In this document: in pieces, positions 50,385 to 59,087 of the stretch
Position numbering within the stretch: position 1 is the first letter of the stretch
How the letters are laid out: each line of letters opens with the position of its first letter
DNA from: Bacteroidaceae bacterium
GTDB lineage: Bacteria > Bacteroidota > Bacteroidia > Bacteroidales > Bacteroidaceae
DNA length: 64,000 bases
Direction: 5' to 3'
Assembly: GCA_024699495.1 (NCBI GenBank)
Contig: JAILPK010000014.1
Location: forward strand, 1-64,000
The notes under the pieces: model-generated
What the model was told of the DNA's origin: nothing
The model's database searches: none
The model's input: the letters and a program-made list of their open reading frames with translations, nothing else
Made by a program: the position numbers and the translations under genes

Positions 50385-50499
50385 AGAATAATTATTAAAA
50401 GAAAAGAAGGGAAGCGAGAAAAAATGATTTTTTAGCAGAAAAAAAAGGCTCTTTAGCTTGAAAAACACAATTATATGCTACTTTTACATACCTTTTACG

Positions 50500-50507
50500 T
50501 ACCTTTG
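50500..50507 (+). promoter_or_regulatory. -7 box for recR
   Basis: TACCTTTG with only eight bases before the recR ATG, so the leader is very short. Confidence 0.6.
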
Positions 50508-50515
50508 CACCCGAA

Positions 50516-51121
50516 ATGGAAATTCCATCACAATATTTAGAGAGGGCTGTTGACCAATTCAGTCTGCTGCCTGGCATCGGGCGTAAGACTGCGATGCGAC
50601 TCACATTGCATCTGTTGCGCCTTGACCGTGAGGACATTTATGCTTTTGCAGATTCGCTGACGGAGTTGGCTAACAATGTAAAGTACTGTTCTGTTTGCCA
50701 CAATATCTCTGACGAAGAGCAGTGTTCTATATGTGCCAATCCCTCGCGCGACCACACAACAGTATGTGTAGTTGAAAATGTTCAGGACGTGATGGCAATA
50801 GAGCAGACGCAGCAGTATCGCGGTGTATATCATGTTCTTGGGGGAATAATCTCCCCTATTGACGGCATTGGGCCAGGCGATTTGCAGATTCAGAGTTTGG
50901 TGGAGAGGGTTGAGGCCGGAGGCATAAAGGAAGTGATTCTGGCTTTGAGTCCGACGATGGAAGGAGATACCACTGACTTCTATATCTACCGCAAGCTGGC
51001 CGGCTGTGATGTGCGAATTACAACTATAGCCCGAGGCATAGCTCAGAACGACCAATTACAATACACCGATGAGGTTACCCTCGGACGTTCCATAGTAAAT
51101 AGAATAGACTTCAAAGTATAG
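50516..51121 (+). CDS. recR: Recombination mediator RecR
   Basis: Part of the RecFOR system that loads RecA on gapped DNA. The 201-residue protein starts with the helix-hairpin-helix '[20 protein letters not shown]', then the zinc finger '[16 protein letters not shown]' (four cysteines), and the Toprim domain with '[38 protein letters not shown]' and '[19 protein letters not shown]'. The ATG at 50516 is eight bases after the -7 box. It heads a long plus-strand run to sufS. Confidence 0.95.
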   Translation: MEIPSQYLERAVDQFSLLPGIGRKTAMRLTLHLLRLDREDIYAFADSLTELANNVKYCSVCHNISDEEQCSICANPSRDHTTVCVVENVQDVMAIEQTQQYRGVYHVLGGIISPIDGIGPGDLQIQSLVERVEAGGIKEVILALSPTMEGDTTDFYIYRKLAGCDVRITTIARGIAQNDQLQYTDEVTLGRSIVNRIDFKV

Positions 51122-51197
51122 ATATTCGACCAGCCTCCGCGCCGAAAGGATGCGGGGCCTTAGGGAGAGATGAATCTGAGATGCGAAACAGAACAAT

Positions 51198-51641
51198 ATG
51201 AGTCTGGGATCAGGACAAAAAGATATGGGAAATAAGAAAAATAACATTATTCTTTGGGCGCAGTTTGCCGGCTATCTGTTTCAGGTATGTCTTTTCGTTA
51301 TTCTGTGTGAGTCAGGCTTTCTGGAGCATCCCTTCTACATAGTTTCTGAAGAGACAGAATATTGGATTGGTGTTATTGCTGTGCTTTTGACAGTAACAGC
51401 AATACCTCTCGGACTTAAATTTATGACTTTTCCGCGCATTAAGGAGAAAGCAGAAGTCTCTGAGGCCGCATATCTGGAATATGCCTCTATACAAATGGGA
51501 TTAATCGGAGGCACACTCATACTCAACACTCTGATATACTATGGAATTGCTACAGGAGTGACCTGCGGTTACCTCGCGCTTATCAGTTTTGTAGCACTGC
51601 TCTTTATATCTCCCAAAACCCGCCCGTCCGCAGAAGGATAA
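51198..51641 (+). CDS. Conserved membrane protein of unknown function
   Basis: A 147-residue protein (or 138 if ATG 51225 is used) with four membrane segments: 'FAGYLFQVCLFVILC', 'YWIGVIAVLLTVTAIPLGLKF', 'IQMGLIGGTLILNTLIYYGIA' and 'CGYLALISFVALLFI'. It sits between recR and a GT2 glycosyltransferase, a position I recall for similar hypotheticals in Bacteroides, but I can name no family or function. Confidence 0.7.
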   Translation: MSLGSGQKDMGNKKNNIILWAQFAGYLFQVCLFVILCESGFLEHPFYIVSEETEYWIGVIAVLLTVTAIPLGLKFMTFPRIKEKAEVSEAAYLEYASIQMGLIGGTLILNTLIYYGIATGVTCGYLALISFVALLFISPKTRPSAEG

Positions 51642-51648
51642 TTGAATT

Positions 51649-52911
51649 GTGGAAAAACAAGACATGGAAAGAGAAGCCAAATCATTAAACCCGACAACGG
51701 TCTCCCCCTCTGCATCAGAGAGGGAATCGGGAGGGGCTTGTCTTACTATAGTCATAGTTAGCTATAATGTAAGTGACTATGTGACTCAATGTCTTCACTC
51801 TGTGGCCCGTGCTGCAGAGGGTTTGGATGTTGACGTGTGGGTTGTGGACAATGCTTCCCAAGACAACACAGTGGAGCGCATTAAAGCTGAATTTCCGCAT
51901 GTCAATGTTATACCCAACTCTGAGAATGTAGGTTTTGCACGGGCCAATAATCAGGCAATCCGACTCAGCAAAGGGAAATACGTGTTGTTGCTGAACCCGG
52001 ACACGGTGATTGGAGAGGACGTGTTGCGCACATGCATCAGTTTCCTTGATGCCAACCCGTCTGCAGGCGCTCTCGGCGTGGCTATGCACGACCGTAACGG
52101 AGCCTTCGCGCGGGAGAGCAGAAGAGGTCTTCCCACACCAGCCACGGCATTCTATAAGATGTCCGGTTTATGCTCCGCGTTTCCTACGAGCCCCAGATTC
52201 GGTCGATATTATATGGGGCATTTAGATGCTTCTCAACCGAACCAGATAGAAGTAATCTCAGGCGCTTTCATGATGGCACGACGGGACGCCTTGGAGCAAG
52301 TGGGCCTGCTTGACGAAAGATATTTTATGTACGGAGAGGATATCGACCTTTCCTACAGTCTGATGCAAGCAGGATGGGAGAACTGGTATCTGCCATGCCA
52401 CATCCTACACTATAAAGGTGAAAGCACTCAGAAGTCGTCATTCCGATATGTCCAAAACTTCTATACTGCGATGCTCATCTTCTTTGACAAGAACTTTGCC
52501 CATCGCTATCGCTTCACAGCCTTTCTAATAAGAACTGCTGTCAACGGGCGCGCTGCCATCAGCTATATGACCAAGGCGGCCGTTCGGGTATGGAGAAAGC
52601 TGAATGGCGTGAAACGCAGACAACACAGCAATGAGTCAGGCCTCCCGGACAAGCTCAGTCTGGTTTTCTTCGGTAGTGACGAAGGGTGGGAAACTCTGCA
52701 GAATTGCGTCCGGCCAAGTTGGCAGCTGTCTCGAAGCGACAATCCCTATGATGCGTTTGATGCCGCCACCGAGCCAAATTGTGTAGTATTTGATACAGAC
52801 TCTTATTCCTACCATATTATACTTGAGATCATGGCTGGAAGAAATTCACAAGGACACACCGCATCGCTGGGCCTTATTTCCGCCTCAAGGCCCAAATTGA
52901 TTTTGCCATAA
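51649..52911 (+). CDS. GT2-family glycosyltransferase (rhamnosyltransferase-like)
   Basis: A 420-residue protein whose GT-A domain begins 'LTIVIVSYNVSDYVTQCLHSV', has 'VDNASQDNTVERI' (nucleotide-sugar binding), 'VLLLNPDTVIGEDVL' (the metal-binding DxD-type aspartate) and 'VISGAFMMARRDALEQVGLLDERYFMYGEDIDLSYSL' (catalytic ED). It adds a sugar to a lipid or glycan acceptor, probably for surface polysaccharide; donor and acceptor are unknown. The C-terminal 150 residues are specific to this group. The GTG at 51649 or the ATG at 51664 may be the start. The N-terminal extension 'VSPSASERESGG' is encoded by C/G-rich DNA resembling the dispersed element. Confidence 0.88.
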   Translation: MEKQDMEREAKSLNPTTVSPSASERESGGACLTIVIVSYNVSDYVTQCLHSVARAAEGLDVDVWVVDNASQDNTVERIKAEFPHVNVIPNSENVGFARANNQAIRLSKGKYVLLLNPDTVIGEDVLRTCISFLDANPSAGALGVAMHDRNGAFARESRRGLPTPATAFYKMSGLCSAFPTSPRFGRYYMGHLDASQPNQIEVISGAFMMARRDALEQVGLLDERYFMYGEDIDLSYSLMQAGWENWYLPCHILHYKGESTQKSSFRYVQNFYTAMLIFFDKNFAHRYRFTAFLIRTAVNGRAAISYMTKAAVRVWRKLNGVKRRQHSNESGLPDKLSLVFFGSDEGWETLQNCVRPSWQLSRSDNPYDAFDAATEPNCVVFDTDSYSYHIILEIMAGRNSQGHTASLGLISASRPKLILP

Positions 52912-52950
52912 GAGGAAAGAAACCATAAAAAGAGAAAAGGAGATAACAAT

Positions 52951-53826
52951 ATGACTAAAGAGACAAAAGAACCTATGATTAGAATCGCAATACAGTCCAA
53001 GGGGCGACTGAACGAAGACACCATGTCGCTGCTCGCAGAGGCTGGGATAAAAATTCCTTCAAGCAAGCGCACCCTGCTTGTGCAGTCACCCTCATTCCCC
53101 ATCGAAGTGCTCTACCTGCGCGATGATGACATACCCCAGTCTGTTGCTACTGGCGTGGCAGATTTGGGCATTGTGGGTGAAAACGAGATGGAGGAACGGG
53201 GCGAGAAGGTCGAAGTTGTCCGTAGGCTCGGCTTCAGCCGTTGTCGTCTTTCTCTGGCTATACCCAAGTCCACCCCGTATTCCGGCATTGAATGGTTTGA
53301 AGGCAAGAAAATAGCCACCAGCTACCCGAATATCCTCCGTTCTTTCCTTGCGACGAAGGGGGTTAATGCAGATATTCACGTGATAACCGGGTCTGTAGAG
53401 ATTTCTCCGGGCATCGGCCTGTCTGATGCCATTTTCGACATCGTAAGCAGCGGAAGCACTCTCGTAAGTAATAATCTCAGCGAGGTCGAGACGGTGATGC
53501 AGAGTGAAGCCCTGCTAATCGCCACCCCAAATCTAGATAATGAAAAGCGGGCAATTCTCCAAGACTTGCTATTCCGCATCGAGGCTGTGAAAGCTGCCGA
53601 AGACAAGAAATATGTGCTGATGAATGTCCCTACAGAGCGCCTCGAAGATATAATTGCCGTCCTGCCCGGCGCCAAGAGCCCCACTGTCATGCCATTGGCT
53701 ACACCGGGTTGGAACAGCGTTCACACCGTAATTGAGGAAAGACGTTTCTGGCAAGTAATATCGCAGCTCAAAGCCTTGGGGGCACAAGGCATTCTGGTAA
53801 TTCCAATTGAAAAGATGATATTATAA
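52951..53826 (+). CDS. hisG: ATP phosphoribosyltransferase (long form)
   Basis: First enzyme of histidine synthesis, joining ATP and PRPP. The 291-residue protein is the long form with a C-terminal ACT-like feedback domain ('KKYVLMNVPTERLEDIIAVLPGAKSPTVMPL'), so it should not need HisZ. The catalytic part shows 'IRIAIQSKGRLNEDTMSLLAEAGI', 'GVADLGIVGENEMEE' and the PRPP loop 'GLSDAIFDIVSSGSTLVSNNL'. It is an orphan: no other his gene lies within this window and the next gene is sufC, 64 bases downstream. An ATG start follows an AGGAG-like sequence 'AAAGGAG'. Confidence 0.95.
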   Translation: MTKETKEPMIRIAIQSKGRLNEDTMSLLAEAGIKIPSSKRTLLVQSPSFPIEVLYLRDDDIPQSVATGVADLGIVGENEMEERGEKVEVVRRLGFSRCRLSLAIPKSTPYSGIEWFEGKKIATSYPNILRSFLATKGVNADIHVITGSVEISPGIGLSDAIFDIVSSGSTLVSNNLSEVETVMQSEALLIATPNLDNEKRAILQDLLFRIEAVKAAEDKKYVLMNVPTERLEDIIAVLPGAKSPTVMPLATPGWNSVHTVIEERRFWQVISQLKALGAQGILVIPIEKMIL

Positions 53827-53890
53827 TAAGAAGAGGAAAGTCCAATAAAATAAAATCCTTTAATCTGTTAACTCGTTAATCTGATTATTG

Positions 53891-54637
53891 ATGCTTGAAA
53901 TCAAGAACCTGCACGCCACTATAGGCGGCAAAGAAATTTTGAAAGGTATAAACCTGACTGTGAAACCAGGCGAGATTCACGCGCTTATGGGACTTAACGG
54001 GGCAGGGAAATCCACTCTCTCATACGTTCTTGCCGGCCATCCAGCATATACTGTAACAGAGGGCAGTGTGACTTACCACGGTAAGGACCTGCTGGCAATG
54101 TCGCCAGACCAAAGGGCTCATGAAGGCATTTTCCTGTCGTTCCAGCAGCCCGTGGAAATTCCTGGCGTAATGATGTACAACTTCATGCGCGCAGCCATCA
54201 ACGCGAAGCGCAAGGCCAGCGGACAAGAGCCTATCGGGGCTACAGAGTTCCGCACTCTGATGCAGGAGAAGCGTAAGCTGGTCGGTCTGGACAGCCATCT
54301 CGCCAACCGGGGTGTGAACGAAGGATTCAGCGGTGGCGAGCGCAAGCGCAACGAGATATTCCAGATGGCTATGCTTGAGCCAACGTTAGCTATACTTGAC
54401 GAGACAGACTCCGGCCTCGATGTCGATGCCCTGCGCATAGTTGCCGAAGGCTTTAACCGCTTGCGCCAGGCAGATACCAGCGCAATTGTAATCACTCACT
54501 ACCAGCGTCTTCTGGACTATATCCGTCCTGATATAGTGCATATCCTCATTGACGGACGCATTGTAAAGACTGGAGGACCGGAGCTAGCATCGGAGATAGA
54601 AGAACGCGGCTTCGACTGGATAAAAGAATCCTTATGA
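53891..54637 (+). CDS. sufC: Fe-S cluster assembly ATPase SufC
   Basis: ABC-type ATPase that powers the SufBCD scaffold. The 248-residue protein has Walker A 'GLNGAGKST', Q-loop 'LSFQQPVEIPG', signature 'FSGGERKRNEI' and Walker B 'LAILDETDSGLDVD'. The ATG at 53891 is preferred to the track's TTG one codon upstream. Its stop overlaps the start of sufD by four bases (ATGA). Its partner sufB is about 23.5 kb away at 28.9 kb. Confidence 0.96.
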   Translation: MLEIKNLHATIGGKEILKGINLTVKPGEIHALMGLNGAGKSTLSYVLAGHPAYTVTEGSVTYHGKDLLAMSPDQRAHEGIFLSFQQPVEIPGVMMYNFMRAAINAKRKASGQEPIGATEFRTLMQEKRKLVGLDSHLANRGVNEGFSGGERKRNEIFQMAMLEPTLAILDETDSGLDVDALRIVAEGFNRLRQADTSAIVITHYQRLLDYIRPDIVHILIDGRIVKTGGPELASEIEERGFDWIKESL

Positions 54638-55827
54638 ACCAATATATTGAACTGTTCCAGAACCATCGGGAGCTGATTGAGGGTCACAGTCTTCCTCTGC
54701 AGAACTCACTCCGTGAGACAGCGGCAAAGGCATTTTCCCGCCTTGGCTTCCCCTCGAAACGCGTAGAGCGGTATAAATATACCGATGTGCCAGCAGTATT
54801 CGCTCCCGAATATGGTGTTAAGTTGGATGAGCCTGTCAAGAATCAGCAGATTCCGGATAGTGTTGCACGCCGCTATGGCACTCTGGCCGATGTGGAAGGA
54901 GATGCAGTAACTGCCCTCAATACGATGCTGTCTCAGGAACTGACAGTCATTCACATTCCTGCAGGAGAACATAGGCAGCAGCCAATCCGCCTCACACGCC
55001 AACTGCATTCTACCGTACCTCTGATGCAAAACCGGCGCCTGCTTGTTGTTGTTGAAGACGGTGCTGAAGTCAGTCTGCTTATGAGCGACCAAGCCGATGA
55101 AGAACAGGACTTTCTTACAACTCAAGTGACTGAGATATTTGTCGGCAAGGGGGCCAGCGTGGAAGTCTATGACATAGAGCGTACGAATGCCCACTGCCAT
55201 CGCTTCCACCAGCTATATGCCGACGTTAGCGAGGGCGGGCGATTCCTGCATACCTCTTTTACCCTCACCTGTGGTCTGACGCGCAACACGACCAACGTGA
55301 GGCTCTCCGGAAAAGGAGCCAACGCGGAACTGCTTGGCGCAGCAATCATCGACGGCCAGCAGCACTGTGATAACAACACATTAATAGAACATATCTCTCC
55401 CGGTTGCACGAGCAATGAGCTATATAAATATGTGGCCGACGAACATGCCATAGGCGCTTTTGCCGGCCGCGTGCTGGTACATAAGGATGCACAGCAGACG
55501 GAGAGCCATGAGACTAATTCCAATCTTTTATGCACTCCATGGGCCCGCATATATACACAGCCCATACTCGAGATATATGCCGATGACGTTCAATGCTCTC
55601 ACGGAAGCACTGTGGGGCAAATGAACGACGCCGCCCTTTTCTATATGCAGCAGCGCGGACTGGGTGCCGACGAGGCCCGTCTGCTTCTCAAACAGGCGTT
55701 TACAGCCGAAGTGTTGCAGCGCATTCCTTTTGAGCCTCTGCGCGACTGGCTGCGCAACCTCTCCAACCTGCGTTTCCAAGGCGATCTGAACCACTGCCGC
55801 ACATGCCAATTATGTGGGAAAAGCTAA
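54634..55827 (+). CDS. sufD: Fe-S cluster assembly protein SufD
   Basis: Pairs with SufB and SufC in the iron-sulfur scaffold. The 397-residue protein shares SufB's right-handed beta-helix: 'VVVEDGAEVSLLMSDQADEEQDFL', 'GKGASVEVYDIERTN', 'GKGANAELLGAAIIDGQQHCDN', and the C-terminal 'DDVQCSHGSTVGQMNDAALFYMQQRG' with the SufB/D-conserved Cys-Ser-His. It terminates 'CRTCQLCGKS'. It overlaps sufC by four bases, showing translational coupling. A C-rich element (55838-55873) separates it from sufS. Confidence 0.95.
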   Translation: MNQYIELFQNHRELIEGHSLPLQNSLRETAAKAFSRLGFPSKRVERYKYTDVPAVFAPEYGVKLDEPVKNQQIPDSVARRYGTLADVEGDAVTALNTMLSQELTVIHIPAGEHRQQPIRLTRQLHSTVPLMQNRRLLVVVEDGAEVSLLMSDQADEEQDFLTTQVTEIFVGKGASVEVYDIERTNAHCHRFHQLYADVSEGGRFLHTSFTLTCGLTRNTTNVRLSGKGANAELLGAAIIDGQQHCDNNTLIEHISPGCTSNELYKYVADEHAIGAFAGRVLVHKDAQQTESHETNSNLLCTPWARIYTQPILEIYADDVQCSHGSTVGQMNDAALFYMQQRGLGADEARLLLKQAFTAEVLQRIPFEPLRDWLRNLSNLRFQGDLNHCRTCQLCGKS

Positions 55828-55835
55828 AACCTCGG

Positions 55836-55875
55836 CCAGACTCCCCTCTCCCGGAGAGGGGCTGGGGGTGAGGCT
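55836..55875. repeat. C-rich 'CCTCACCCCC' dispersed element, copy between sufD and sufS
   Basis: CTCCCCTCTCCCGGAGAGGGG with GGGGTGAGG, able to form a hairpin from CCCCTCTCC/GGAGAGGGG. Similar copies are at 2743-2780, 4447-4486, 16713-16762 and, apparently, within the leader-adjacent coding sequence of the sulfatase. The element lies inside the suf transcript. Confidence 0.7.
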
Positions 55876-55894
55876 AATAACCAACTAAGAAACG

Positions 55895-57097
55895 ATGAAC
55901 AGAGAAGACTTCCCTATACTGACCAGAAATATTCACGGACATTCGCTGGTGTATCTTGACAACGCTGCCACGACGCAGAAGCCGCGCAGTGTGGTTGATG
56001 CCATGACGGAGGAATATTACAATGTGAATGCCAATGTTCACCGCGGAGTTCACTTCCTGAGCCAGCAGGCCACTGACCTCCACGAAGCTGCCCGCGAGAG
56101 CGTGCGACGCTTTATCAATGCGCGTTCTGCATCAGAAATAATCTTCACACGCGGCACTACGGAGAGCATCAATCTCGTGGCATACAGTTTCGGGCAGGAA
56201 TGTATGGAACCCGGGGATGAGGTGATTGTTACGGAAATGGAGCACCACTCTAACATCGTTCCCTGGCAACTGTTACAGACACGCAAGCCGATTGGCATTC
56301 GCGTCTGCCCAATAACAGATGACGCAGTTCTGGACATTCAGGCTTTGGAGAAACTCATATCACCCCGCACACGTATCATAAGCGTGGCACATGTGAGCAA
56401 TGTGCTCGGAACAGTAAATCCAATAGCTGAGATTATCAATATTGCGCACGCACACAATATTCCGGTTTTGGTTGATGCGGCCCAGAGCGCACCACACATG
56501 CCTCTGGATGTGCAGGCGCTGGACGCCGACTTCGTTGCGTTCAGCGGTCATAAGATGTATGGACCTACGGGCATTGGTGTGCTTTATGGAAAAGAAAAAT
56601 GGCTTGAACGAATCCCGCCGTATATGGGGGGCGGGGAGATGATAGGCAAGGTGACCTTTGAGCATACCACCTTCAACTCGCTCCCATATAAATTTGAGGC
56701 TGGCACCCCCGATTATATTGCCACGACAGGCTTGGCCCGGGCCATTGACTATATTGAGAGCATCGGTTGGGAGGAGATTCAGAAGCACGAGCACGAACTG
56801 ACCAGATATGCTTTGGAACAGTTGCAGACTATACCCGACATCCACATCTATGGGCACAAGGCAGATACGGGAGACCCTGTGATTTCGTTCAACATCGGGG
56901 CCATACATCATTTGGACCTCGGCACTCTGCTCGACCAACTTGGAATTGCTGTTCGCACAGGACATCATTGTGCCGAACCGCTCATCCACAGACTCGGAGT
57001 TGAGGGAACGGTCCGCGCATCCTTCGCCTTATACAATACAAAAGAGGAAATCGATATTCTCGTATCCGGGATTCGCCGCGTAAGCTCAATGTTTTAG
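55895..57097 (+). CDS. sufS: Cysteine desulfurase SufS
   Basis: PLP enzyme that removes sulfur from cysteine and passes it on for Fe-S assembly. The 400-residue protein shows 'LVYLDNAATTQKPRSV', 'TEMEHHSNIVPWQ', 'VLVDAAQSAPH' (Asp contacting PLP), 'VAFSGHKMYGPTGIGVLYG' (Lys binding PLP) and the persulfide loop 'RTGHHCAEPLIHRLG' with the catalytic Cys. SufS type II, by its single 'RTGHHCAEP' loop. Its stop overlaps the convergent dgt stop by four bases. The usual SufE/SufU sulfur relay is not seen here. Confidence 0.95.
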   Translation: MNREDFPILTRNIHGHSLVYLDNAATTQKPRSVVDAMTEEYYNVNANVHRGVHFLSQQATDLHEAARESVRRFINARSASEIIFTRGTTESINLVAYSFGQECMEPGDEVIVTEMEHHSNIVPWQLLQTRKPIGIRVCPITDDAVLDIQALEKLISPRTRIISVAHVSNVLGTVNPIAEIINIAHAHNIPVLVDAAQSAPHMPLDVQALDADFVAFSGHKMYGPTGIGVLYGKEKWLERIPPYMGGGEMIGKVTFEHTTFNSLPYKFEAGTPDYIATTGLARAIDYIESIGWEEIQKHEHELTRYALEQLQTIPDIHIYGHKADTGDPVISFNIGAIHHLDLGTLLDQLGIAVRTGHHCAEPLIHRLGVEGTVRASFALYNTKEEIDILVSGIRRVSSMF

Positions 57098-58521
57098 ATT
57101 ATCGGGAAGCTCATCCCGTTTATCTTGCGATAGAGATCCAAGGCATATACGTCAGTCATACCGCTGATGTAGTCAAGCACTGCCATGACTCGGTCATAAA
57201 GATGTTCTGCTCTGATATCATACTGCGATGAGACACGGTTCAGCAGCAGTTTGGAATATGCCTGATCCTGATGCGTCACCGCATTTATGAATAATTCTAT
57301 AAGTGAGGATATCACCCTGAAACCTGCCAATTCTATATCCAGCACATCCTTGGCTCGGTAGATATGCTCAAAGCTGAATCTCTCACATGCCTCGTAAGCA
57401 GCCCTCGGACGCTCACTGATATGCTTTATGAGCGAGCCTGTGAATGTTCCTGCAAGAATCTCTTCTTCATGGTCAATAAAGACCTTTACGCATTCGCTCT
57501 CAAGCAGACCGATGACACATGAACGCAAATACACCATTTGCTCGTTGATGTCAGACACATGCTGGTGGTCGATGGCTCGCAATATACGCTGTTGGCGTTC
57601 TTCATCAAAATAAGCCATCAGCAGCTTGCGGGTCTGATCTGTGGTTATAATCTTCAGTTTGTGGGCATCCTCAATATCCATAATCTCATAGCAGATATCA
57701 TCGGCAGCCTCAACAAGATATACCAACGGGAAGCGGGCAAAGCGCAGAGATGAGCCACACCCCTCCTCTCCAAGCAGACTGGAGAGCGGCCGGAGCCCGT
57801 CGTCTGTGATGGGCTGGCCTGTAAGCGGGTCTAGCTGTTGAATGCCCAATTCCTCTGCAATGCGCATATATAAAGCCCTCTCACTCTGGAAGAATCCAAA
57901 CTTTTGGTGATTGCCTGCCATATCCGATGAAAAGGGATATTTCACTATTGATGCCAAAGTGGAATATGTCATTACGAACCCACCCGGACGCCTGCCTACG
58001 AAATGGTGTGTAAGAAGACGGAAAGCGTTGGCATTACCCTCAAAATGGGTGAGGTCATTCCATTGCCCGTCGGTCAGTCTGTCGCCGGTGACCGGGTCAA
58101 CATAGTCCTGCAGCCATTTTCCTCCGCCTTCACTGAAATACTTGGCTATTGCTCGCTCTCCACTGTGCCCGAAAGGCGGATTGCCCATATCGTGAGCCAG
58201 ACAGGCGGCGCTGACTATTGCCCCAAGCTCCGTAAGATGAGTTTCACCCAGCTCTGGATGTCGTTCCAACAGTTGCCGGCTGACATCATTTCCAAGAGAG
58301 CGCCCCACACTCGAGACCTCCAGACTGTGAGTGAGGCGGTTGTGAACAAATATGCTTCCGGGAAGCGGAAAGACCTGAGTCTTATTCTGAAGACGACGGA
58401 ATGGCGAGGAGAATATCAGACGGTCATAATCCCGTTGAAATTCCGTGCGGTCGTCTCTCCTGCGTGTAGCGCTATCTTCTTGTCCCAGACGCTTATTGCT
58501 TAGTAATTGTTCCCAGTTCAT
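57094..58521 (-). CDS. dgt: Deoxyguanosinetriphosphate triphosphohydrolase-like protein
   Basis: HD-domain dNTP triphosphohydrolase, releasing triphosphate from dGTP (or other dNTPs). The 475-residue protein starts at ATG 58521 ('MNWEQLLSNKRLG'); the track's TTG start is rejected because it overlaps the promoter. Motifs: 'NRLTHSLEVSSVGRSLG', 'CLAHDMGNPPFGHSGERAI' (HD plus Asp), 'HFEGNANAFRLLT' and 'YLVEAADDICYEIMDIEDA'. Divergent from dut, another dNTP-pool enzyme, with shared regulation possible. Convergent overlap with sufS by four bases. Confidence 0.93.
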   Translation of the reverse strand: MNWEQLLSNKRLGQEDSATRRRDDRTEFQRDYDRLIFSSPFRRLQNKTQVFPLPGSIFVHNRLTHSLEVSSVGRSLGNDVSRQLLERHPELGETHLTELGAIVSAACLAHDMGNPPFGHSGERAIAKYFSEGGGKWLQDYVDPVTGDRLTDGQWNDLTHFEGNANAFRLLTHHFVGRRPGGFVMTYSTLASIVKYPFSSDMAGNHQKFGFFQSERALYMRIAEELGIQQLDPLTGQPITDDGLRPLSSLLGEEGCGSSLRFARFPLVYLVEAADDICYEIMDIEDAHKLKIITTDQTRKLLMAYFDEERQQRILRAIDHQHVSDINEQMVYLRSCVIGLLESECVKVFIDHEEEILAGTFTGSLIKHISERPRAAYEACERFSFEHIYRAKDVLDIELAGFRVISSLIELFINAVTHQDQAYSKLLLNRVSSQYDIRAEHLYDRVMAVLDYISGMTDVYALDLYRKINGMSFPII

Positions 58522-58544
58522 GCTTTTAATAATAAAAATCGGGT

Positions 58545-58552
58545 CAAAATTA
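58545..58552 (-). promoter_or_regulatory. -7 box for dgt
   Basis: Minus strand TAATTTTG 23 bases upstream of ATG 58521; a TTTA-like -33 is at the expected distance. Confidence 0.5.
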
Positions 58553-58622
58553 GTTATTTTACCTGAAATTAAAGGTCGATTAGCATGCTTTTTTGTAATT
58601 TCGCGCCAAAATACATACAAAT

Positions 58623-59057
58623 ATGAACATCCCAGTTATCAACCGCTCCCACCACCCACTGCCAGCCTATGCTACAGCGCTGTCTGCCGGTCTGGATTTA
58701 CGTGCCAATCTGTCAGAACCGATATGTATAAAACCGATGAAGCGCGCGCTGGTCCCGACGGGGCTGTTCATTGCTCTGCCCGAAGGGGTGGAGGCCCAGG
58801 TACGCCCTCGGAGCGGACTGGCTTTGAAGCACGGCATAACGGTGCTGAACTCACCAGGCACCATAGATGCAGACTACCGCGGTGAGATATGTGTCATCCT
58901 TATCAATCTGTCAGAAGAGTCATTCACTATAAACGACGGAGAGCGCATCGCCCAACTCGTGATTGCGCGCCACGAACATGCTGAATGGCAACTTACCGAC
59001 CAACTGGACGAGACAGAACGCGCAGCAGGAGGTTTCGGACACAGCGGCAAGGAATAA
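58623..59057 (+). CDS. dut: dUTP diphosphatase
   Basis: Hydrolyses dUTP to dUMP and pyrophosphate, keeping uracil out of DNA and feeding dTMP synthesis. The 144-residue trimeric-type enzyme has all five motifs: 'SAGLDLRA', '[10 protein letters not shown]', '[27 protein letters not shown]', '[13 protein letters not shown]' and the C-terminal '[12 protein letters not shown]' arm. The ATG at 58623 follows a TAATTTCG box (58596-58603). The TPR lipoprotein gene begins 30 bases downstream, so it is probably the first gene of the dut-TPR-DUF4292-EnvC transcript. Confidence 0.94.
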   Translation: MNIPVINRSHHPLPAYATALSAGLDLRANLSEPICIKPMKRALVPTGLFIALPEGVEAQVRPRSGLALKHGITVLNSPGTIDADYRGEICVILINLSEESFTINDGERIAQLVIARHEHAEWQLTDQLDETERAAGGFGHSGKE

Positions 59058-59087
59058 TGTGAATGAATAATAAGGAGTAACCATATA

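Noticed and set aside
58522-58620. Upstream extension of dgt from the TTG at 58620
   Set aside because: It would cover the dgt -7 box and the dut promoter region and has no conserved residues.
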